From Rhodococcus opacus (GTDB taxonomy: Bacteria > Actinomycetota > Actinomycetes > Mycobacteriales > Mycobacteriaceae): a stretch of DNA of 64,000 nt. The stretch covers positions 62,001 through 126,000 of the forward strand of contig NZ_JAAXPA010000019.1 in assembly GCF_012396235.1 (NCBI RefSeq). Reading direction: 5' to 3'. The notes under the pieces were generated by a model. The model made no database searches and was not told where the DNA came from. It saw nothing but the letters and a program-made list of their open reading frames with translations. Of this stretch, positions 39,032 through 49,590 are shown piece by piece (position 1 is the first letter of the stretch; every line of letters begins with the position of its first letter). The position numbers and the translations under genes were made by a program.

Positions 39032-42000
39032 TCAGGCGTCCGCGGCCGCCATGTCCTGGCCACGGAGCCGCTGGGAGATGACGGTGGTGATGCCGTCGCC
39101 GCGCATGCTGACGCCGTAGAGCGCGTCGGCCACCTCCATCGTCGGCTTCTGGTGGGTGATGACGATCAGCTGCGACTTCTCCCGCAACTGCTCGAACAAC
39201 CCGATGAGACGACGCAGGTTCGTGTCGTCCAGCGCGGCCTCCACCTCGTCCATCACATAGAAAGGGGACGGCCTGGCCCGGAAGATCGCCACGAGCATCG
39301 CCACCGCCGTCAAAGACTTCTCGCCACCGGACAGCAGCGACAGCCGCTTGACCTTCTTGCCGGGCGGGCGGGCCTCCACCTCGATTCCGGTGGTCAGCAT
39401 GTTCGACGGGTCGGTGAGCACCAGCCTGCCCTCACCACCGGGGAACAGCTTCGCGAACACTTGCACGAATTCGCGTTCGACGTCCGAATAGGCCTCGGTG
39501 AACACCTGCAGGATGCGGGCATCGACGTCGGCCACCACACCGAGGAGATCCTTGCGGGCGGTCTTCACGTCCTCGAGTTGAGTCGAGAGGAAGTTGTAGC
39601 GCTCCTCGAGTGCGGCGAACTCCTCGAGTGCCAGGGGGTTGACCTTGCCGAGCGTCGCCAGGTCCTTCTCGGCACGTTTCGCGCGACGTTCCTGCGTGGC
39701 GCGGTCGTACGGAATCGGTGCGGGCATCGTGACCTGCTCGCCGCGCTCTTTCGCCTGCTCGTACTCCTCCATCTCGAGTGCGGACGGCGGCAGCGCGACA
39801 TCGGGGCCGTATTCGGCGATCAGATCGTCCAGGCCGATCCCGTGCTGTTCGAGGATCGCCTCCTCGAGCTGCTCGATGCGCAGCGCGGCCTGGGCGCGAG
39901 CCACCTCGTCGCGGTGCACGGCATCGGTGAGCGACGCCAGCTGTCCGGTCAGCTGACGCACCCTTTCCTTCACCTGTTCGAGTTGGGTCGTCCGCTCGGT
40001 GCGCGCCCGGGCGAGTTCGTCACGGTGCGCCATCGCGGCGTCGACGACGTCACCGAGGTGCTCGGCGACCCGCTGTCCCGACTCGGCGACCGCCGCCGCG
40101 ACGGCGGCCGCGTTCTGGCGGGCCTTCATCACGCGTTCGGCGCGGGCGCGCGCGTCGCGTTCCACCTGTGCGGCGCGGCGCAGGGAGTCGGCCTTGCCGC
40201 GCACCGACTCGGCGCGCTCCTCGGCCGTGCGCACGGACAGCCGGGCTTCCACTTCCACGGCCCGCACTTCGGCCAGTGCGGCGGCCGCCATTTCACGATC
40301 GATGCTCGTCGTGTCGGAACCGCCCGTGTCGGCGCCGGCGGGCGACCCGTCCTGTTCCGCCAGGCGCAGCCGTTCCTCGAGTTCGGCGAGCGCGGTCAGT
40401 GTGTCCTCGCGGCCGCTCTCGGCCTTGTCGCGCTGCGCCATGAGCCGATCGGATTCTGCGTGCGCGGCCCGCGCGGCCTGGCCGAGGCGGCCGAGGCGCT
40501 CGTAGATGGCGGACATCGCGGCGTCGGACTCGTTCAGCGCGGCCAGTGCCTGCTCGGCGTTCTCCTGGCGGTCGGCCTGTTCCGCGACCGCGCCGGACAG
40601 TGCCGCGAACAGTTCCTCGGCGCGACGTTCGGCGCGGGCGAGATCCTGCACCGAGTTGTCGATGGCGGCCTGGACCTCGAGGGTGCTCGGCTGACGGTCC
40701 GATCCGCCGCTCATCCAGCCCGCTCCGAGGAGATCTCCGTCGCGGGTGACGGCGCGCACGTCGGGCCTGCGCCGGACGGTTTCGACGGCGTCGTCGAGGG
40801 AATCGACCACGACCACTCCAGCCAGGAGCGCCGCGAGTCCGGTCCGCAGTTCGGCAGGGCAGTCGATGACGTCGACGGCCCACCGGGCGCCGGAGTCCAG
40901 GTGTCCGCCGTTCGGCGCCGCCAGATCGGTTCCGATGACCAGGGACGCCCGACCGCTGTCCGTCTCCTTCAGCGCACCGACTGCGCTACGGGCGGCGTCG
41001 AGGGATTCGGCGACGACGGCGTCGGCGGCGGGGCCCATGGCGGCCGCGACGGCGCCCTCGTACCCCTTCTCGACGGTGATGAGGCCACCGATCGGTCCGC
41101 GGATGCCGTGTTCGCCGCGATTCTCGACGAGCCAGCCGGCGCCGTCCTTGCGTTCGAGGCCCATCGACAGTGCGTCGATCCGGGCACGCAGGGATGCCAC
41201 TTCCTGCCCGGCTGCGCGCTCCTCGGCCTGGAGTTCGGTGACGCGTTCGGTGATCAGGCGCAGTGCCTCGACGGCACGCTCGTGGTGGGAATCCAGTCCG
41301 AGCTCGCCGGCGTCGAGGTCACCGATCTCGTCCTGGACGACCTCGAACTCTGACTGTGCCGCGTCGCCGCGCTGGCGGGCCTCCTCGATCGCGACGGTCA
41401 GCCGGGACACTTCGGCGTCGACGGAGTCGGCGCGGGTGCGCAGCGTGTCGACCTGGCCGGACAGCCGGGCCAGGCCTTCACGGCGGTCGGCGATCGCCCG
41501 GACCGCTGCCATGTGGGCTCGTTCCGCCTCGGCGGCGGTCTCCTCCCCCAGTGCCAGCTGCTCCTTGGCCGCGTCCAGCGCCGCGCGCGCCATCTCGACG
41601 GCTTCGACGAGCTCCATTTCCTCCGCGGCGATCCGGTCGGCGCGGGCCTCCATCTCGTCGGGATCCTGACCGCGGTTCGCGGAGGGCTCGGCGTCGAGGT
41701 GACGCGCCCGCTCGCGGGCGATGCGGATGGTCGCGTTGACGCGCTCGGCGAGTGCCGACAGCTGGAACCAGGTCTGCGCGGCCGCTTCCGCACCCGGTGT
41801 GAGCCTCGACAGTTCCTGTTCGTGCCGTCCCAGCTCGAGATTGGCTTCGTCGAGTGCCTCGGTGACCTGGTCGTGCTGCTCTCGCGCGATCTTCTCGTCC
41901 TGAGCCTGGCTGGCCAGGTCCTCGCGTCGCGTGACCAGGTCGTCCGCGGCGAGCCGCAGCTTCGCGTCGCGGAGGTCGGCCTGCACGGTCTGGGCGCGGC

Positions 42001-42637
42001 GTGCCACCTCGGCCTGCCGTCCGAGTGGTTTGAGCTGGCGCCGCAGTTCCGCCGTGAGGTCGTTCAGGCGCGCCAGGTTGGCCTGCATCGCGTCGAGTTT
42101 GCGGACCGCCTTTTCCTTGCGTTTGCGGTGCTTGAGGACACCGGCTGCTTCCTCGATGAACGCGCGCCGGTCCTCCGGACGGGATTCGAGGATGGCGGCG
42201 AGGCGACCCTGACCGACGATCACGTGCATCTCCCGGCCGATGCCGGAGTCGCTGAGCAGTTCCTGCACGTCCATCAGCCGGCACGAGCTGCCGTTGATCT
42301 CGTATTCGCCGGCTCCGTCGCGGAACATGCGCCGGGTGATCGACACCTCGGAGTAGTCGATCGGCAGGGCGCCGTCGGAGTTGTCGATGGTCAGCGTGAC
42401 CTCGGCGCGTCCGAGGGGCGCCCGCCCGGCGGTGCCGGCGAAGATGACGTCTTCCATCTTGCCGCCGCGCAGCGCCTTCGCCCCCTGCTCGCCCATCACC
42501 CAGGTGAGCGCGTCGACGACGTTGGACTTACCCGACCCGTTGGGCCCCACGACACAGGTGATTCCCGGCTCGAATCGCAGAGTCGTTGCGGACGCAAAGG
42601 ATTTGAATCCCTTCAGCGTCAGACTCTTCAGATGCAT
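39032..42637 (-). CDS. smc: chromosome segregation protein SMC
   Basis: Condensin ATPase that organises and segregates the chromosome with ScpA/B. The 1201-aa protein has an N-terminal Walker A ([16 protein letters not shown], residues about 31-46), a first coiled coil, a hinge (about 490-660, with [20 protein letters not shown]), and a second coiled coil. The C-terminal ABC part has [20 protein letters not shown] (signature), [16 protein letters not shown] (Walker B) and [15 protein letters not shown] (switch). ATG start; 21 bp after acylphosphatase and in one run with it and ftsY. Confidence 0.97.
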   Translation of the reverse strand: MHLKSLTLKGFKSFASATTLRFEPGITCVVGPNGSGKSNVVDALTWVMGEQGAKALRGGKMEDVIFAGTAGRAPLGRAEVTLTIDNSDGALPIDYSEVSITRRMFRDGAGEYEINGSSCRLMDVQELLSDSGIGREMHVIVGQGRLAAILESRPEDRRAFIEEAAGVLKHRKRKEKAVRKLDAMQANLARLNDLTAELRRQLKPLGRQAEVARRAQTVQADLRDAKLRLAADDLVTRREDLASQAQDEKIAREQHDQVTEALDEANLELGRHEQELSRLTPGAEAAAQTWFQLSALAERVNATIRIARERARHLDAEPSANRGQDPDEMEARADRIAAEEMELVEAVEMARAALDAAKEQLALGEETAAEAERAHMAAVRAIADRREGLARLSGQVDTLRTRADSVDAEVSRLTVAIEEARQRGDAAQSEFEVVQDEIGDLDAGELGLDSHHERAVEALRLITERVTELQAEERAAGQEVASLRARIDALSMGLERKDGAGWLVENRGEHGIRGPIGGLITVEKGYEGAVAAAMGPAADAVVAESLDAARSAVGALKETDSGRASLVIGTDLAAPNGGHLDSGARWAVDVIDCPAELRTGLAALLAGVVVVDSLDDAVETVRRRPDVRAVTRDGDLLGAGWMSGGSDRQPSTLEVQAAIDNSVQDLARAERRAEELFAALSGAVAEQADRQENAEQALAALNESDAAMSAIYERLGRLGQAARAAHAESDRLMAQRDKAESGREDTLTALAELEERLRLAEQDGSPAGADTGGSDTTSIDREMAAAALAEVRAVEVEARLSVRTAEERAESVRGKADSLRRAAQVERDARARAERVMKARQNAAAVAAAVAESGQRVAEHLGDVVDAAMAHRDELARARTERTTQLEQVKERVRQLTGQLASLTDAVHRDEVARAQAALRIEQLEEAILEQHGIGLDDLIAEYGPDVALPPSALEMEEYEQAKERGEQVTMPAPIPYDRATQERRAKRAEKDLATLGKVNPLALEEFAALEERYNFLSTQLEDVKTARKDLLGVVADVDARILQVFTEAYSDVEREFVQVFAKLFPGGEGRLVLTDPSNMLTTGIEVEARPPGKKVKRLSLLSGGEKSLTAVAMLVAIFRARPSPFYVMDEVEAALDDTNLRRLIGLFEQLREKSQLIVITHQKPTMEVADALYGVSMRGDGITTVISQRLRGQDMAAADA

Positions 42638-42659
42638 GACGGAGAACTTTACCTGCGGT

Positions 42660-42938
42660 TCACCGTTCCACGAACCCGGTGAGGTCGCCGCGGGCGGAAT
42701 CCCATTGCTCCACGACGAGATCCACCGCGCCCGGCGTGTCTCCCGACCGCAGCAGCGTCAGGAGGGTCTCCAGCTTGTCGCGAGGCCCCTCGGCGATGAC
42801 GAGCACGCGGCCGTCCTTCTGGTTGGCCGCGTATCCGACGAGGCCGAGTTCCAGCGCGCGGGCGCGGGTCCACCACCGGAATCCCACACCCTGCACGAAT
42901 CCGTGCACCCACGCGGTCATTCTCTCCATGTCCGTCAC
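42660..42938 (-). CDS. acyP: acylphosphatase
   Basis: A small (92 aa) enzyme that hydrolyses acyl-phosphates. The family signature is [20 protein letters not shown] (catalytic R21), and the second catalytic residue is N39 in [21 protein letters not shown] start at 42938; it overlaps the upstream beta-propeller gene by 4 bp. acyP next to smc is a recurring actinobacterial arrangement. Confidence 0.94.
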   Translation of the reverse strand: MTDMERMTAWVHGFVQGVGFRWWTRARALELGLVGYAANQKDGRVLVIAEGPRDKLETLLTLLRSGDTPGAVDLVVEQWDSARGDLTGFVER

Positions 42939-43867
42939 GACCGTTCGAGTTTGTAGATCTTCCCGGTGAAGCTGGTGGCGTAGAGCGCGTCCGGATCCCA
43001 GCCCGGCCCGGCGCCGAACCGCACCGACGACACCAGCGGCAGCCCGGACGCGAGGGCGCAGCTCTCCCCCGTCGTGGGATCGACCCGCACCACTTTGCCG
43101 CCGCCGTTGTAGGCGACGTAGACGATGCCGTCCGGTCCGACGGTGAGATCGTCGGCCGCGTTGAGGGGCCCGGAGCCGGGCAGTTCGACCGACACGACGG
43201 GACCGCTCAGGTCGTCTTCGCGGAGGATGCGCAGCGTGGTGGTCGTGTCGAACGTCGTCACCGTGTAGACGTTGCCGTCGTGCGCGGCGAGACCGTCGAC
43301 CGTTCCCAGATCGGTGCGCACGACCTCCGGTGTATGGGGATCCGCGGCGGGGACGCGGGTCAGCCCCGCCCCGGAGCCCAGATTCCGGGCGGTGAGAATG
43401 TCTCCGTTACTCAGCCGGACCAGCCCGTTCGGCATGACCAGCCCCTCGGCCACGGTTCGTCTGTCACTCGTGGCGAGGTTCACGACGTCGACCGTGCCGT
43501 TCGCCGAGCCCGTGACCCCGGCGGCGAAGGAGTTCCCCGTGGCGAAGTACGCGTCGGCACCGTCCACGGCGATTCCGCCGGGCGACTCGACCTCGGGCAC
43601 GATCGGGGTGACGGTGCCGTCGGGGGCGACCCCGTCGAGGGCTCCGCCGCCGACCAGGCCTGTTCGCGACACCAGCATGGTGCCCGCCCCGTCGAAGGCC
43701 AGGTTCTCGAGAACCCCCGCCCCGGACGCCACCTCCGACACCGACCACGGGGTGCACGCGCCGCCGGGCGGCGAGAACGCGGGCCCAGCGGCCGCGGGCG
43801 CGACCACGAGCAGACCCGCGCAGAGCGCCGCCCCGCCCGCGAGCGCGGCCAGCTCACGCCGCATCAT
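42935..43867 (-). CDS. secreted beta-propeller protein (ScyD/ScyE or SMP-30-like)
   Basis: About 310 aa, starting at the ATG 43867 (followed by a second ATG; either could be used). A signal peptide is clear: RRELAALAGG followed by ALCAGLLVVAPAAAGPA. The mature part contains repeated blade-like segments (LVSRTGLVGGGALDG, PGGIAVDGADAYFATGN, PNGLVRLSNGDILTARN, GPDGIVYVAYNGGGKVVRVD). This fits a six-bladed NHL/SMP-30 propeller such as ScyD. Start overlaps the OsmC stop by 4 bp, and its stop overlaps acyP. Function is unknown; these propellers often bind sugars or lactones. Confidence 0.8.
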   Translation of the reverse strand: MMRRELAALAGGAALCAGLLVVAPAAAGPAFSPPGGACTPWSVSEVASGAGVLENLAFDGAGTMLVSRTGLVGGGALDGVAPDGTVTPIVPEVESPGGIAVDGADAYFATGNSFAAGVTGSANGTVDVVNLATSDRRTVAEGLVMPNGLVRLSNGDILTARNLGSGAGLTRVPAADPHTPEVVRTDLGTVDGLAAHDGNVYTVTTFDTTTTLRILREDDLSGPVVSVELPGSGPLNAADDLTVGPDGIVYVAYNGGGKVVRVDPTTGESCALASGLPLVSSVRFGAGPGWDPDALYATSFTGKIYKLERS

Positions 43868-44304
43868 GCTTCTCTCTCGACGGTCAGCGTCACTTTCGTC
43901 CCGGCCTTCAGCGTCCGCCCGACCGTGCAGACCTTGTCCACCGACCGTTCCACGAGCGCCACCAGACGCTCCTGCGCATCGGCGTCGAGTTCGCTGAGGT
44001 CCAGCTCCATGACCTCGTCCAGCTGCGGGTACACCTCGTTCTCCCGGTCCGCGGCACCGGACACCCGGATGGTGGCGTCGTAGTTGTCGCCCAGCCGCCG
44101 CGACAGCGGGAAGTCCGAGCTCATTCCGCTGCACGCGGCGAGTGCGATCTTCAGGAGTTCCCCGGGGGTGAACACGCCCTCCACGCCCTCGGAGCCGATC
44201 AGGACCTCGGCGCCGCGCGAGCTGCGGCCGGTGTACCGCCGGGTGCCCGTTCGCTCGACCCACAGTGAGGTGGGCGCCGTCGTGTCGGAAGTCTGTTCTG
44301 CCAT
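43864..44304 (-). CDS. OsmC family peroxidase-like protein
   Basis: A 146-aa thiol peroxidase fold protein of the OsmC/Ohr superfamily, which removes organic hydroperoxides. The two redox cysteines are in LLKIALAACSGMSS (C58) and RSVDKVCTVGRTLK (C126). It is closer to OsmC/YhfA than to Ohr because it lacks an Ohr-like N-terminus. ATG start; stop overlaps the propeller start (TGA/ATG), so they are coupled. Confidence 0.85.
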   Translation of the reverse strand: MAEQTSDTTAPTSLWVERTGTRRYTGRSSRGAEVLIGSEGVEGVFTPGELLKIALAACSGMSSDFPLSRRLGDNYDATIRVSGAADRENEVYPQLDEVMELDLSELDADAQERLVALVERSVDKVCTVGRTLKAGTKVTLTVEREA

Positions 44305-44457
44305 GCGCTCAATCCTGCCACCGATCCACGCACCACCAGGTAGGTGGGTGGGCGGCAGTGGTTTCCGCGCAATTGTGAACGAGGATTCTCAGCAGAGGGA
44401 ACCGGTGGGCCGTAGGGTGAACCGACCAATGACGCCGAGACGTAGCGGGGAATGCAG

Positions 44458-45156
44458 ATGGGCCAGATCGGTAGTGCGGGAGAGCGCCAACTTCAGTCCG
44501 AGTACGGGACCGAGGATCGTGCCGCCAAGTTCTACGCGGATCAGATGCTGGACCATCTCAATCCGACGATGATCGAGTTCATCGGACGCCAGGAGATCGC
44601 CTTCATCGCCACCGCCGACGCGTCCGGCGAATGCGACAACAGTCTGCGCGCCGGGACACCGGGATTCATGCACGTCATCGACTCGAAGACCCTCGCGTAC
44701 CCGGAGTACCGCGGCAACGGCGTGATGGCGAGCCTCGGCAACATCCGGGAAAACCCGCACGTCGGAATCATTCTCGTGGACTTCGTGCAGGACCTCATCG
44801 GACTGCACGTGAACGGTTCGGCCCGGATCGTCGAAGACCCGGTCCTCCGCTCCGACATCGCGGATCTGCCTGCGGACCACACGAACGGCCGGATCCCGGA
44901 ACGCTGGGTGGTGGTGGAGGTGGAGGAGGCATACATCCACTGCCGAAAGCACATTCCGAGAATGGCACCGGACCCCCGCCACCGCGAATGGGGCACCGAC
45001 GACGTGAAACGCAAGGGCGGCGACTACTTCGACGCCAAGGCGACACCGCGCCACGACACCGACGGACAGTTCGCCGACGAGCCCGTGACCGCCGAACTCA
45101 CACAGACGATTTCGCCGGGCTTCTCCGTGGGGCCGGCTGGCACTTCGGGCAACTGA
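44458..45156 (+). CDS. pyridoxamine 5'-phosphate oxidase-related flavin protein
   Basis: About 232 aa, of the split-barrel FMN-binding (PNPOx-like) type. I start at ATG 44458, 6 bp after an alternative ATG, since GGGGA precedes it at good spacing. Core motifs: [54 protein letters not shown], and CRKHIPRM. The 59-bp 3' overlap with mutM, on the opposite strand, is real because both proteins keep full conserved cores. Substrate and role unknown; some family members are F420- or FMN-dependent reductases. Confidence 0.8.
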   Translation: MGQIGSAGERQLQSEYGTEDRAAKFYADQMLDHLNPTMIEFIGRQEIAFIATADASGECDNSLRAGTPGFMHVIDSKTLAYPEYRGNGVMASLGNIRENPHVGIILVDFVQDLIGLHVNGSARIVEDPVLRSDIADLPADHTNGRIPERWVVVEVEEAYIHCRKHIPRMAPDPRHREWGTDDVKRKGGDYFDAKATPRHDTDGQFADEPVTAELTQTISPGFSVGPAGTSGN

Positions 45157-45976
45157 ACGACGAGCGGTTCATGAATTTCTCCCGCCGGATCGCGGTGCCG
45201 CACCGCGGGCACGGGCGATCCTCCTGACCGTAGGCGGACAGCGAACGGTCGAAATAGCCCGACTCGCCGTTGACGTTCACGTAGAGCGCGTCGAAGGACG
45301 TGCCGCCCTGCGTGAGTGCCTCACGCATGACCTCCCGGGCGGCCGTGAGCAGTTCACGGACCTTGGGACCACTCACCCTGTCAGTGAGCCGATTTCCGTG
45401 GATCTGTGCGCGCCACAGCGCCTCGTCCGCGTAGATGTTGCCGATGCCGGAGACGACGGTCTGGTCGAGAAGCGCACGCTTGATCTCGGTGTGCTTGCCG
45501 CGCACGACCTTCACGGTCGCCGCGAGGTCGAACCGCGGATCCAGTGGGTCACGGGCGATGTGCGCCACCGAGTCCGGCACGAGCGAGCCGTCGACGTCGA
45601 CGAGCGGTGCCAGCGCCCAGCCCCCGAACGTCCGCTGGTCGACGAACCGGAGGTCGAGACCGGAATCGAGCCGGGCACGGATGCGCAGATGCTTCTCGGT
45701 CGGCAATTCCGGTGGCTGCACGAGCATTTGACCACTCATGCCGAGATGCACCACGAGAGCGACCGTGCTGGGTTCGAGGACCAGCCACAGATACTTTCCA
45801 CGACGGTCGGCGCTCACGATGCGTTCGCCGGTGAGCTGTCCGGCGAGGTCTGCGGCGCCGGGCAGATGACGCCGGATCGCCCGCGGGTGCAGGATGTCGA
45901 CGGAATCGATCGACGCCCCCACGATATGGCGTTCGAGTCCGCGCCGGACCACCTCGACTTCGGGCAGTTCAGGCAC
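45098..45976 (-). CDS. mutM: formamidopyrimidine-DNA glycosylase
   Basis: MutM/Fpg excises 8-oxoguanine and formamidopyrimidines and nicks DNA. The 292-aa protein has the catalytic N-terminus [14 protein letters not shown] (P2, E3), the Lys in [12 protein letters not shown], the helix-two-turn-helix, and the C-terminal zinc finger with CPRCG and CPKC spaced by about 17 residues. It overlaps rnc by 8 bp and is cotranscribed with it. Its 3' end overlaps the convergent flavin-protein gene by 59 bp. Confidence 0.96.
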   Translation of the reverse strand: MPELPEVEVVRRGLERHIVGASIDSVDILHPRAIRRHLPGAADLAGQLTGERIVSADRRGKYLWLVLEPSTVALVVHLGMSGQMLVQPPELPTEKHLRIRARLDSGLDLRFVDQRTFGGWALAPLVDVDGSLVPDSVAHIARDPLDPRFDLAATVKVVRGKHTEIKRALLDQTVVSGIGNIYADEALWRAQIHGNRLTDRVSGPKVRELLTAAREVMREALTQGGTSFDALYVNVNGESGYFDRSLSAYGQEDRPCPRCGTAIRREKFMNRSSFSCPKCQPAPRRSPAKSSV

Positions 45977-46727
45977 TGACGTCGTCGGCCGCTACGTCGG
46001 GGCCTGCGTCGGACAACGCATTCCACGCCGTGCTCGCAGCCTTCTGCTCGGCCTCTTTCTTGGAGCGGCCGATACCGACGCCGAGGGGCTTGCCGCCGAC
46101 GATCACAGTGGCGGTGAACTCCTTGTCGTGGTCCGGGCCGGTCGCGGTGATCTCGTACGCCGGGACACCGACGCCACGCTCCGCGGTCAACTCCTGCAGA
46201 CTCGTCTTCCAGTCCAGACCCGCACCGAGACGGGGGGCCCGCTGGAGGAGGTCGCTGAAGAGGTCGAGTACGACGCGTCGCGCCGTATCGATGCCGTGCT
46301 CGAGGTGGATGGCGCCGAGAATCGACTCCATGCCATCGGCCAGGATGCTCGGCTTGTCACGGCCACCGGTCATCTCCTCGCCCTTACCGAGCAGGAGATG
46401 GGCACCGAGGCCGCCCTCACCGAGACTGCGGGCCACCTCCGCGAGCGCGTGCATGTTGACGATGCTCGCACGGATCTTCGCGAGGTCGCCCTCGGACTTG
46501 TCCGGATGCGCAAGGTAGAGCTTCTCGGTGACGGTGACTCCGAGCACGGAGTCGCCGAGAAATTCGAGACGCTCGTTGGTGGGCAGACCACCGTTCTCGT
46601 ACGCATACGAGCGGTGCGTCAACGCCAAGGTGAGCAGCGAAGGCTCGATTTCTACGCCGAGGGCGGCGAGGAGGGAAGCATGATCCTCCTCGCCGCCGGC
46701 GGGTGTATTACTGATGTCGCTCGTCAC
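45969..46727 (-). CDS. rnc: ribonuclease III
   Basis: RNase III cleaves double-stranded RNA, as in rRNA maturation. I start at GTG 46727 ([14 protein letters not shown]), behind GGAGAGG, giving 252 aa. The catalytic signature [13 protein letters not shown] is at residues 51-63, with Glu/Asp in [17 protein letters not shown]. The C-terminal dsRNA-binding domain runs from [18 protein letters not shown] to [16 protein letters not shown]. rpmF lies 19 bp upstream, so DUF177-rpmF-rnc-mutM forms one group. Confidence 0.96.
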   Translation of the reverse strand: MTSDISNTPAGGEEDHASLLAALGVEIEPSLLTLALTHRSYAYENGGLPTNERLEFLGDSVLGVTVTEKLYLAHPDKSEGDLAKIRASIVNMHALAEVARSLGEGGLGAHLLLGKGEEMTGGRDKPSILADGMESILGAIHLEHGIDTARRVVLDLFSDLLQRAPRLGAGLDWKTSLQELTAERGVGVPAYEITATGPDHDKEFTATVIVGGKPLGVGIGRSKKEAEQKAASTAWNALSDAGPDVAADDVSA

Positions 46728-46746
46728 AACGCCTCTCCGCGGAGAA

Positions 46747-46929
46747 CTAGACGGCGGCAGTGACCTGGCGGCCCTTGTATGTGCCACACGACGGGCACGC
46801 GACGTGGGGCAGCGTCTTCTCGCCGCAGCCACGGTTGGGGCAGGTGACGAGAGTAGGCACAGTGGTCTTCCACTGGCTGCGACGCGACCTCGTGTTGGAT
46901 CGCGACATTCTGCGCTTGGGGACAGCCAC
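46747..46929 (-). CDS. rpmF: 50S ribosomal protein bL32
   Basis: A 60-aa large-subunit protein. [20 protein letters not shown] is the conserved N-terminus. The zinc ribbon has Cys pairs in [10 protein letters not shown] and [10 protein letters not shown], so this is the zinc-binding (C+) form. GTG start, 2 bp after DUF177, a conserved pair in bacteria. Confidence 0.97.
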   Translation of the reverse strand: MAVPKRRMSRSNTRSRRSQWKTTVPTLVTCPNRGCGEKTLPHVACPSCGTYKGRQVTAAV

Positions 46930-46931
46930 TT

Positions 46932-47546
46932 CTACTTCTCCTCGGCTTCGGTGTTCACAAGATTCTTGCTGGGTTCTGATTCCACGCCAAATTTGGCTGC
47001 AAGACCAGCCCAGCGAGGATCAAGTATGTCATGCCCATGGCCAGATTCGGCAATCGCCAGGCGAACGCCACATTCTGGGCACAATCCTTGGCAGTCGTCA
47101 CTGCAGAGCGGCTGCAATGGCAGTGCGAGGCCGACGGCATCGATCACGACGGGTTCGAGATCGATCTCGTCGTCCACGACGTGATAGACCTCCCCCTCCT
47201 CCGTGGTCTCTTCCGTAGTGCTGTCCGGGTATGCGAACAGCTCCGTGAGAGTCAGGTCCACCGTGTCGGAGAACGGCTCGAGACATCTCGAGCACTCCCC
47301 CACGGTGTCGGCTCGCAACGAACCGGTGACCAGGACCCCCTCGGATACGGCCTCCAATCGGAGATCGAGATCGATCTCCGATCCTTCCTCGATGGCGATC
47401 AGGTCGAGACCGATGCGCTGTGGCGCCGTCACCACCCGTTCCACGGTGCGCATCGAACCGGGACGACGGCCGAGTTTGACCGTGTCCAGCACGAAGTCCG
47501 CGTCCCGTCGGGAACGCGATGAGCTGTGGCGATGGGATGACAACAA
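46932..47546 (-). CDS. DUF177 (YceD) family protein
   Basis: A 204-aa conserved protein linked to rRNA or large-subunit biogenesis in other bacteria. The core has [50 protein letters not shown] and a Cys cluster at [18 protein letters not shown]. The start is uncertain: TTG at 47546 gives the ORF used here, and no better ATG or GTG precedes the conserved part. It leads into rpmF with 2 bp between, the typical arrangement. Confidence 0.88.
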   Translation of the reverse strand: MLSSHRHSSSRSRRDADFVLDTVKLGRRPGSMRTVERVVTAPQRIGLDLIAIEEGSEIDLDLRLEAVSEGVLVTGSLRADTVGECSRCLEPFSDTVDLTLTELFAYPDSTTEETTEEGEVYHVVDDEIDLEPVVIDAVGLALPLQPLCSDDCQGLCPECGVRLAIAESGHGHDILDPRWAGLAAKFGVESEPSKNLVNTEAEEK

Positions 47547-47650
47547 ACTTCACTTTCGAGAAAAGGGAAACGACAAAGGGCAACCACTCCACGATACGCA
47601 ATCTGCGCGGTGGAGCCAAATTCGATCGAGTGCGGCGACCCGACCGTCGC

Positions 47651-48436
47651 TCAGCGGCGACGCTCGGCGCGGCGGTCGTCGACGTCGTAGTCCGAGGCGT
47701 AGTCGGGAACACCCGAACCGGTCCGCAACTGCTGACGTCCCCGGCCGACGGACCGGACGGTGCCGTTCAGGAAGTCCTCGAATTCCGCGAGCTTCGTGTC
47801 GACGTACAGATCGCAGTCCGAGCGGAGACGATCGGATTCGGCGTGCGCGGAGTCGATCACCCGGGCAGACTCGGCGTGCGCCTCCTGGACGACCTCCGTC
47901 TGCGAGACGAGGCGCGCCTGCTCCGCCGTGCCCTCCGCAACGGACCTCTCGTACGATGCCTTGCCCGACTCGATCATGCGATCTGCCTCGGCCCGCGCTC
48001 GACCCGTGAGTGCGTCGTACTCGCGCTGGCCTTCCGCGACCGAGGACTCGGCCTCGGCGCGCGCGTCGGTGACCAACTGCTCGGCGTGCGCGCGGGCCTC
48101 GGCGACCATCCGGTCGGCCTGCGCCTTCGCGTCCGCCAGAATGCGGTCGGCGTCGTCTCGCGCGTTCTCGATGGTGGAGTTCGCCTCGGCGTTGGCGCTG
48201 GAGATCGTCTTCTCCGCGTTGGACCGCGCGTCCCCCACCAGTTTGTCCTTGTGGTCCAGGACGTCCTGGGCGTCGTCGAGTTCACCGGGAATCGCATCGC
48301 GCACGTCGTCGAGCAGTTCGAGGACGTCACCGCGTGGAACCACGCAGCCGGCGGTCATCGGTACGCCGCGTGCCTCTTCGACAATCGCGACAAGTTCGTC
48401 GAGCGCCTCGAATACCCGGTACACAAGCAACCCCAA
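47651..48436 (-). CDS. DivIVA-like septation factor (SepIVA-like)
   Basis: A 261-aa protein resembling mycobacterial SepIVA, which has a DivIVA domain and is needed for cell division. The N-terminal domain (VYRVFEALDELVAIVEEARG) precedes a coiled coil of about 130 residues rich in Ala/Glu/Asp/Arg (for example NAEANSTIENARDDADRILA). A charged C-terminal tail rich in Asp/Arg follows. No membrane segment. Start ATG at 48436. It is next to DUF177, as in M. tuberculosis (from memory). It likely helps organise septal peptidoglycan synthesis. Confidence 0.83.
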   Translation of the reverse strand: MGLLVYRVFEALDELVAIVEEARGVPMTAGCVVPRGDVLELLDDVRDAIPGELDDAQDVLDHKDKLVGDARSNAEKTISSANAEANSTIENARDDADRILADAKAQADRMVAEARAHAEQLVTDARAEAESSVAEGQREYDALTGRARAEADRMIESGKASYERSVAEGTAEQARLVSQTEVVQEAHAESARVIDSAHAESDRLRSDCDLYVDTKLAEFEDFLNGTVRSVGRGRQQLRTGSGVPDYASDYDVDDRRAERRR

Positions 48437-48532
48437 TCATCCATGACCCTCAGCAGGTCGGCGCAGCCTTCTCCGTGCAAGTCTGCCCGACCGGACGCCG
48501 AGGGTGTGTCGTGGCAGCCGGTGTGTCGGGTA

Positions 48533-49027
48533 TCAGCTGCTCTCGGCGGCGCGCTCGGCGATCCTCGCGAGAAGACGGGCGTGGACCTTCTCGGGCAGCA
48601 TGTCGGAGACGTCGCCACCGAACGTGGCCACTTCCTTCACGAGCGAACTCGACAGGTAGCTGTACGTGGGATTGGTCGGGATGAAGAGGGTGTCGACACC
48701 ACTGAGCTTCTGGTTCATCTGCGCCATCTGCAGCTCGTAGTCGAAGTCGTTGGCGCCGCGCAGGCCCTTGACGATCGCTGTGATCCCTTGCTGCTTGGCG
48801 TAATCCACCAGCAGGCCGTGCCAGGACGAGACCCGCACGTTGGGCAGCTCACTGGTCGAGTCTTCGAGCATCTCGATGCGCTCTTCGACGGTGAACAGGC
48901 CACGCTTGCTCTTGTTGACCATGACCGTCACGATGACCTCGTCGAACTGCGCGGCAGCTCTGCCGATCACGTCAAGGTGGCCATTGGTCACGGGGTCGAA
49001 GGATCCGGGGCAGACAGCGCCAGTCAT
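48533..49027 (-). CDS. coaD: phosphopantetheine adenylyltransferase
   Basis: CoaD makes dephospho-CoA from 4'-phosphopantetheine and ATP. The 164-aa protein starts at ATG 49027 ([17 protein letters not shown]). The nucleotidyltransferase TxGH motif is TNGH (14-17). Others are [40 protein letters not shown] and [16 protein letters not shown]. It overlaps rsmD by 4 bp (ATGA). Confidence 0.97.
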   Translation of the reverse strand: MTGAVCPGSFDPVTNGHLDVIGRAAAQFDEVIVTVMVNKSKRGLFTVEERIEMLEDSTSELPNVRVSSWHGLLVDYAKQQGITAIVKGLRGANDFDYELQMAQMNQKLSGVDTLFIPTNPTYSYLSSSLVKEVATFGGDVSDMLPEKVHARLLARIAERAAESS

Positions 49028-49590
49028 GAGTCCAGACCGTAGCAGGTCGCCAATTCGATTCTCGCCTCGCCGTACTTCTTCGCCTTGACGGGTGCGAAGC
49101 CTTCGGGCCAGGCCGTCTCGGGTGACCTCGACGACCGTTCGAGCACCACGATCGAGCCGTCGCCGACCCAGCCGTTGACCCGCAGGTGGCCGAGCACCGT
49201 CTGCACCGCCTGGTCGTCGACGGCGTACGGCGGATCCGCCATCACCAGGTCGTACGGCCGGTCGGCGGTGCCCGCGAGCACCGCCGCCACCGGAGCGCCG
49301 CGCACTTCCGCGCCCGGTAGACCGACGGTGCTCACGTTGTGTTTGATGATGCCCGCCGCTTTCGCGTCGGACTCGACGAGGACCACGCGGTCCGCGCCCC
49401 GGGAGAGCGCTTCCAGGCCGAGCGCCCCCGATCCCGCGTAGAGATCGAGGACGGACGCGCCCTCGAGGTCCATCCGGCTGTGCAGTGCGCTGAACAATGC
49501 CTCGCGGACCCGGTCCGAGGTGGGCCGGGTCCCGCTCGGCGGGACCCGCAGGCGTCGACCGCCCGCGAGTCCCGCGATGATCCGAGTCAC
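49024..49590 (-). CDS. rsmD: 16S rRNA (guanine-N2) methyltransferase RsmD
   Basis: Methylates G966 of 16S rRNA. The 188-aa Rossmann-fold protein has the N-terminal [20 protein letters not shown], the SAM motif [19 protein letters not shown] and the catalytic motif [13 protein letters not shown], typical of amino-methyltransferases. GTG start overlaps the pyc stop, and its own stop overlaps coaD, so pyc-rsmD-coaD is tightly coupled. Confidence 0.95.
   Translation of the reverse strand: MTRIIAGLAGGRRLRVPPSGTRPTSDRVREALFSALHSRMDLEGASVLDLYAGSGALGLEALSRGADRVVLVESDAKAAGIIKHNVSTVGLPGAEVRGAPVAAVLAGTADRPYDLVMADPPYAVDDQAVQTVLGHLRVNGWVGDGSIVVLERSSRSPETAWPEGFAPVKAKKYGEARIELATCYGLDS

Noticed and set aside
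37460..41353. Very long plus-strand open frame antisense to ftsY and smc
   Set aside because: It is the mirror of GC-rich codons in two unambiguous minus-strand genes, has no known domain, and lacks a promoter. Similar long antisense frames cover pyc (49647-52922) and cdsA (1369-2676).
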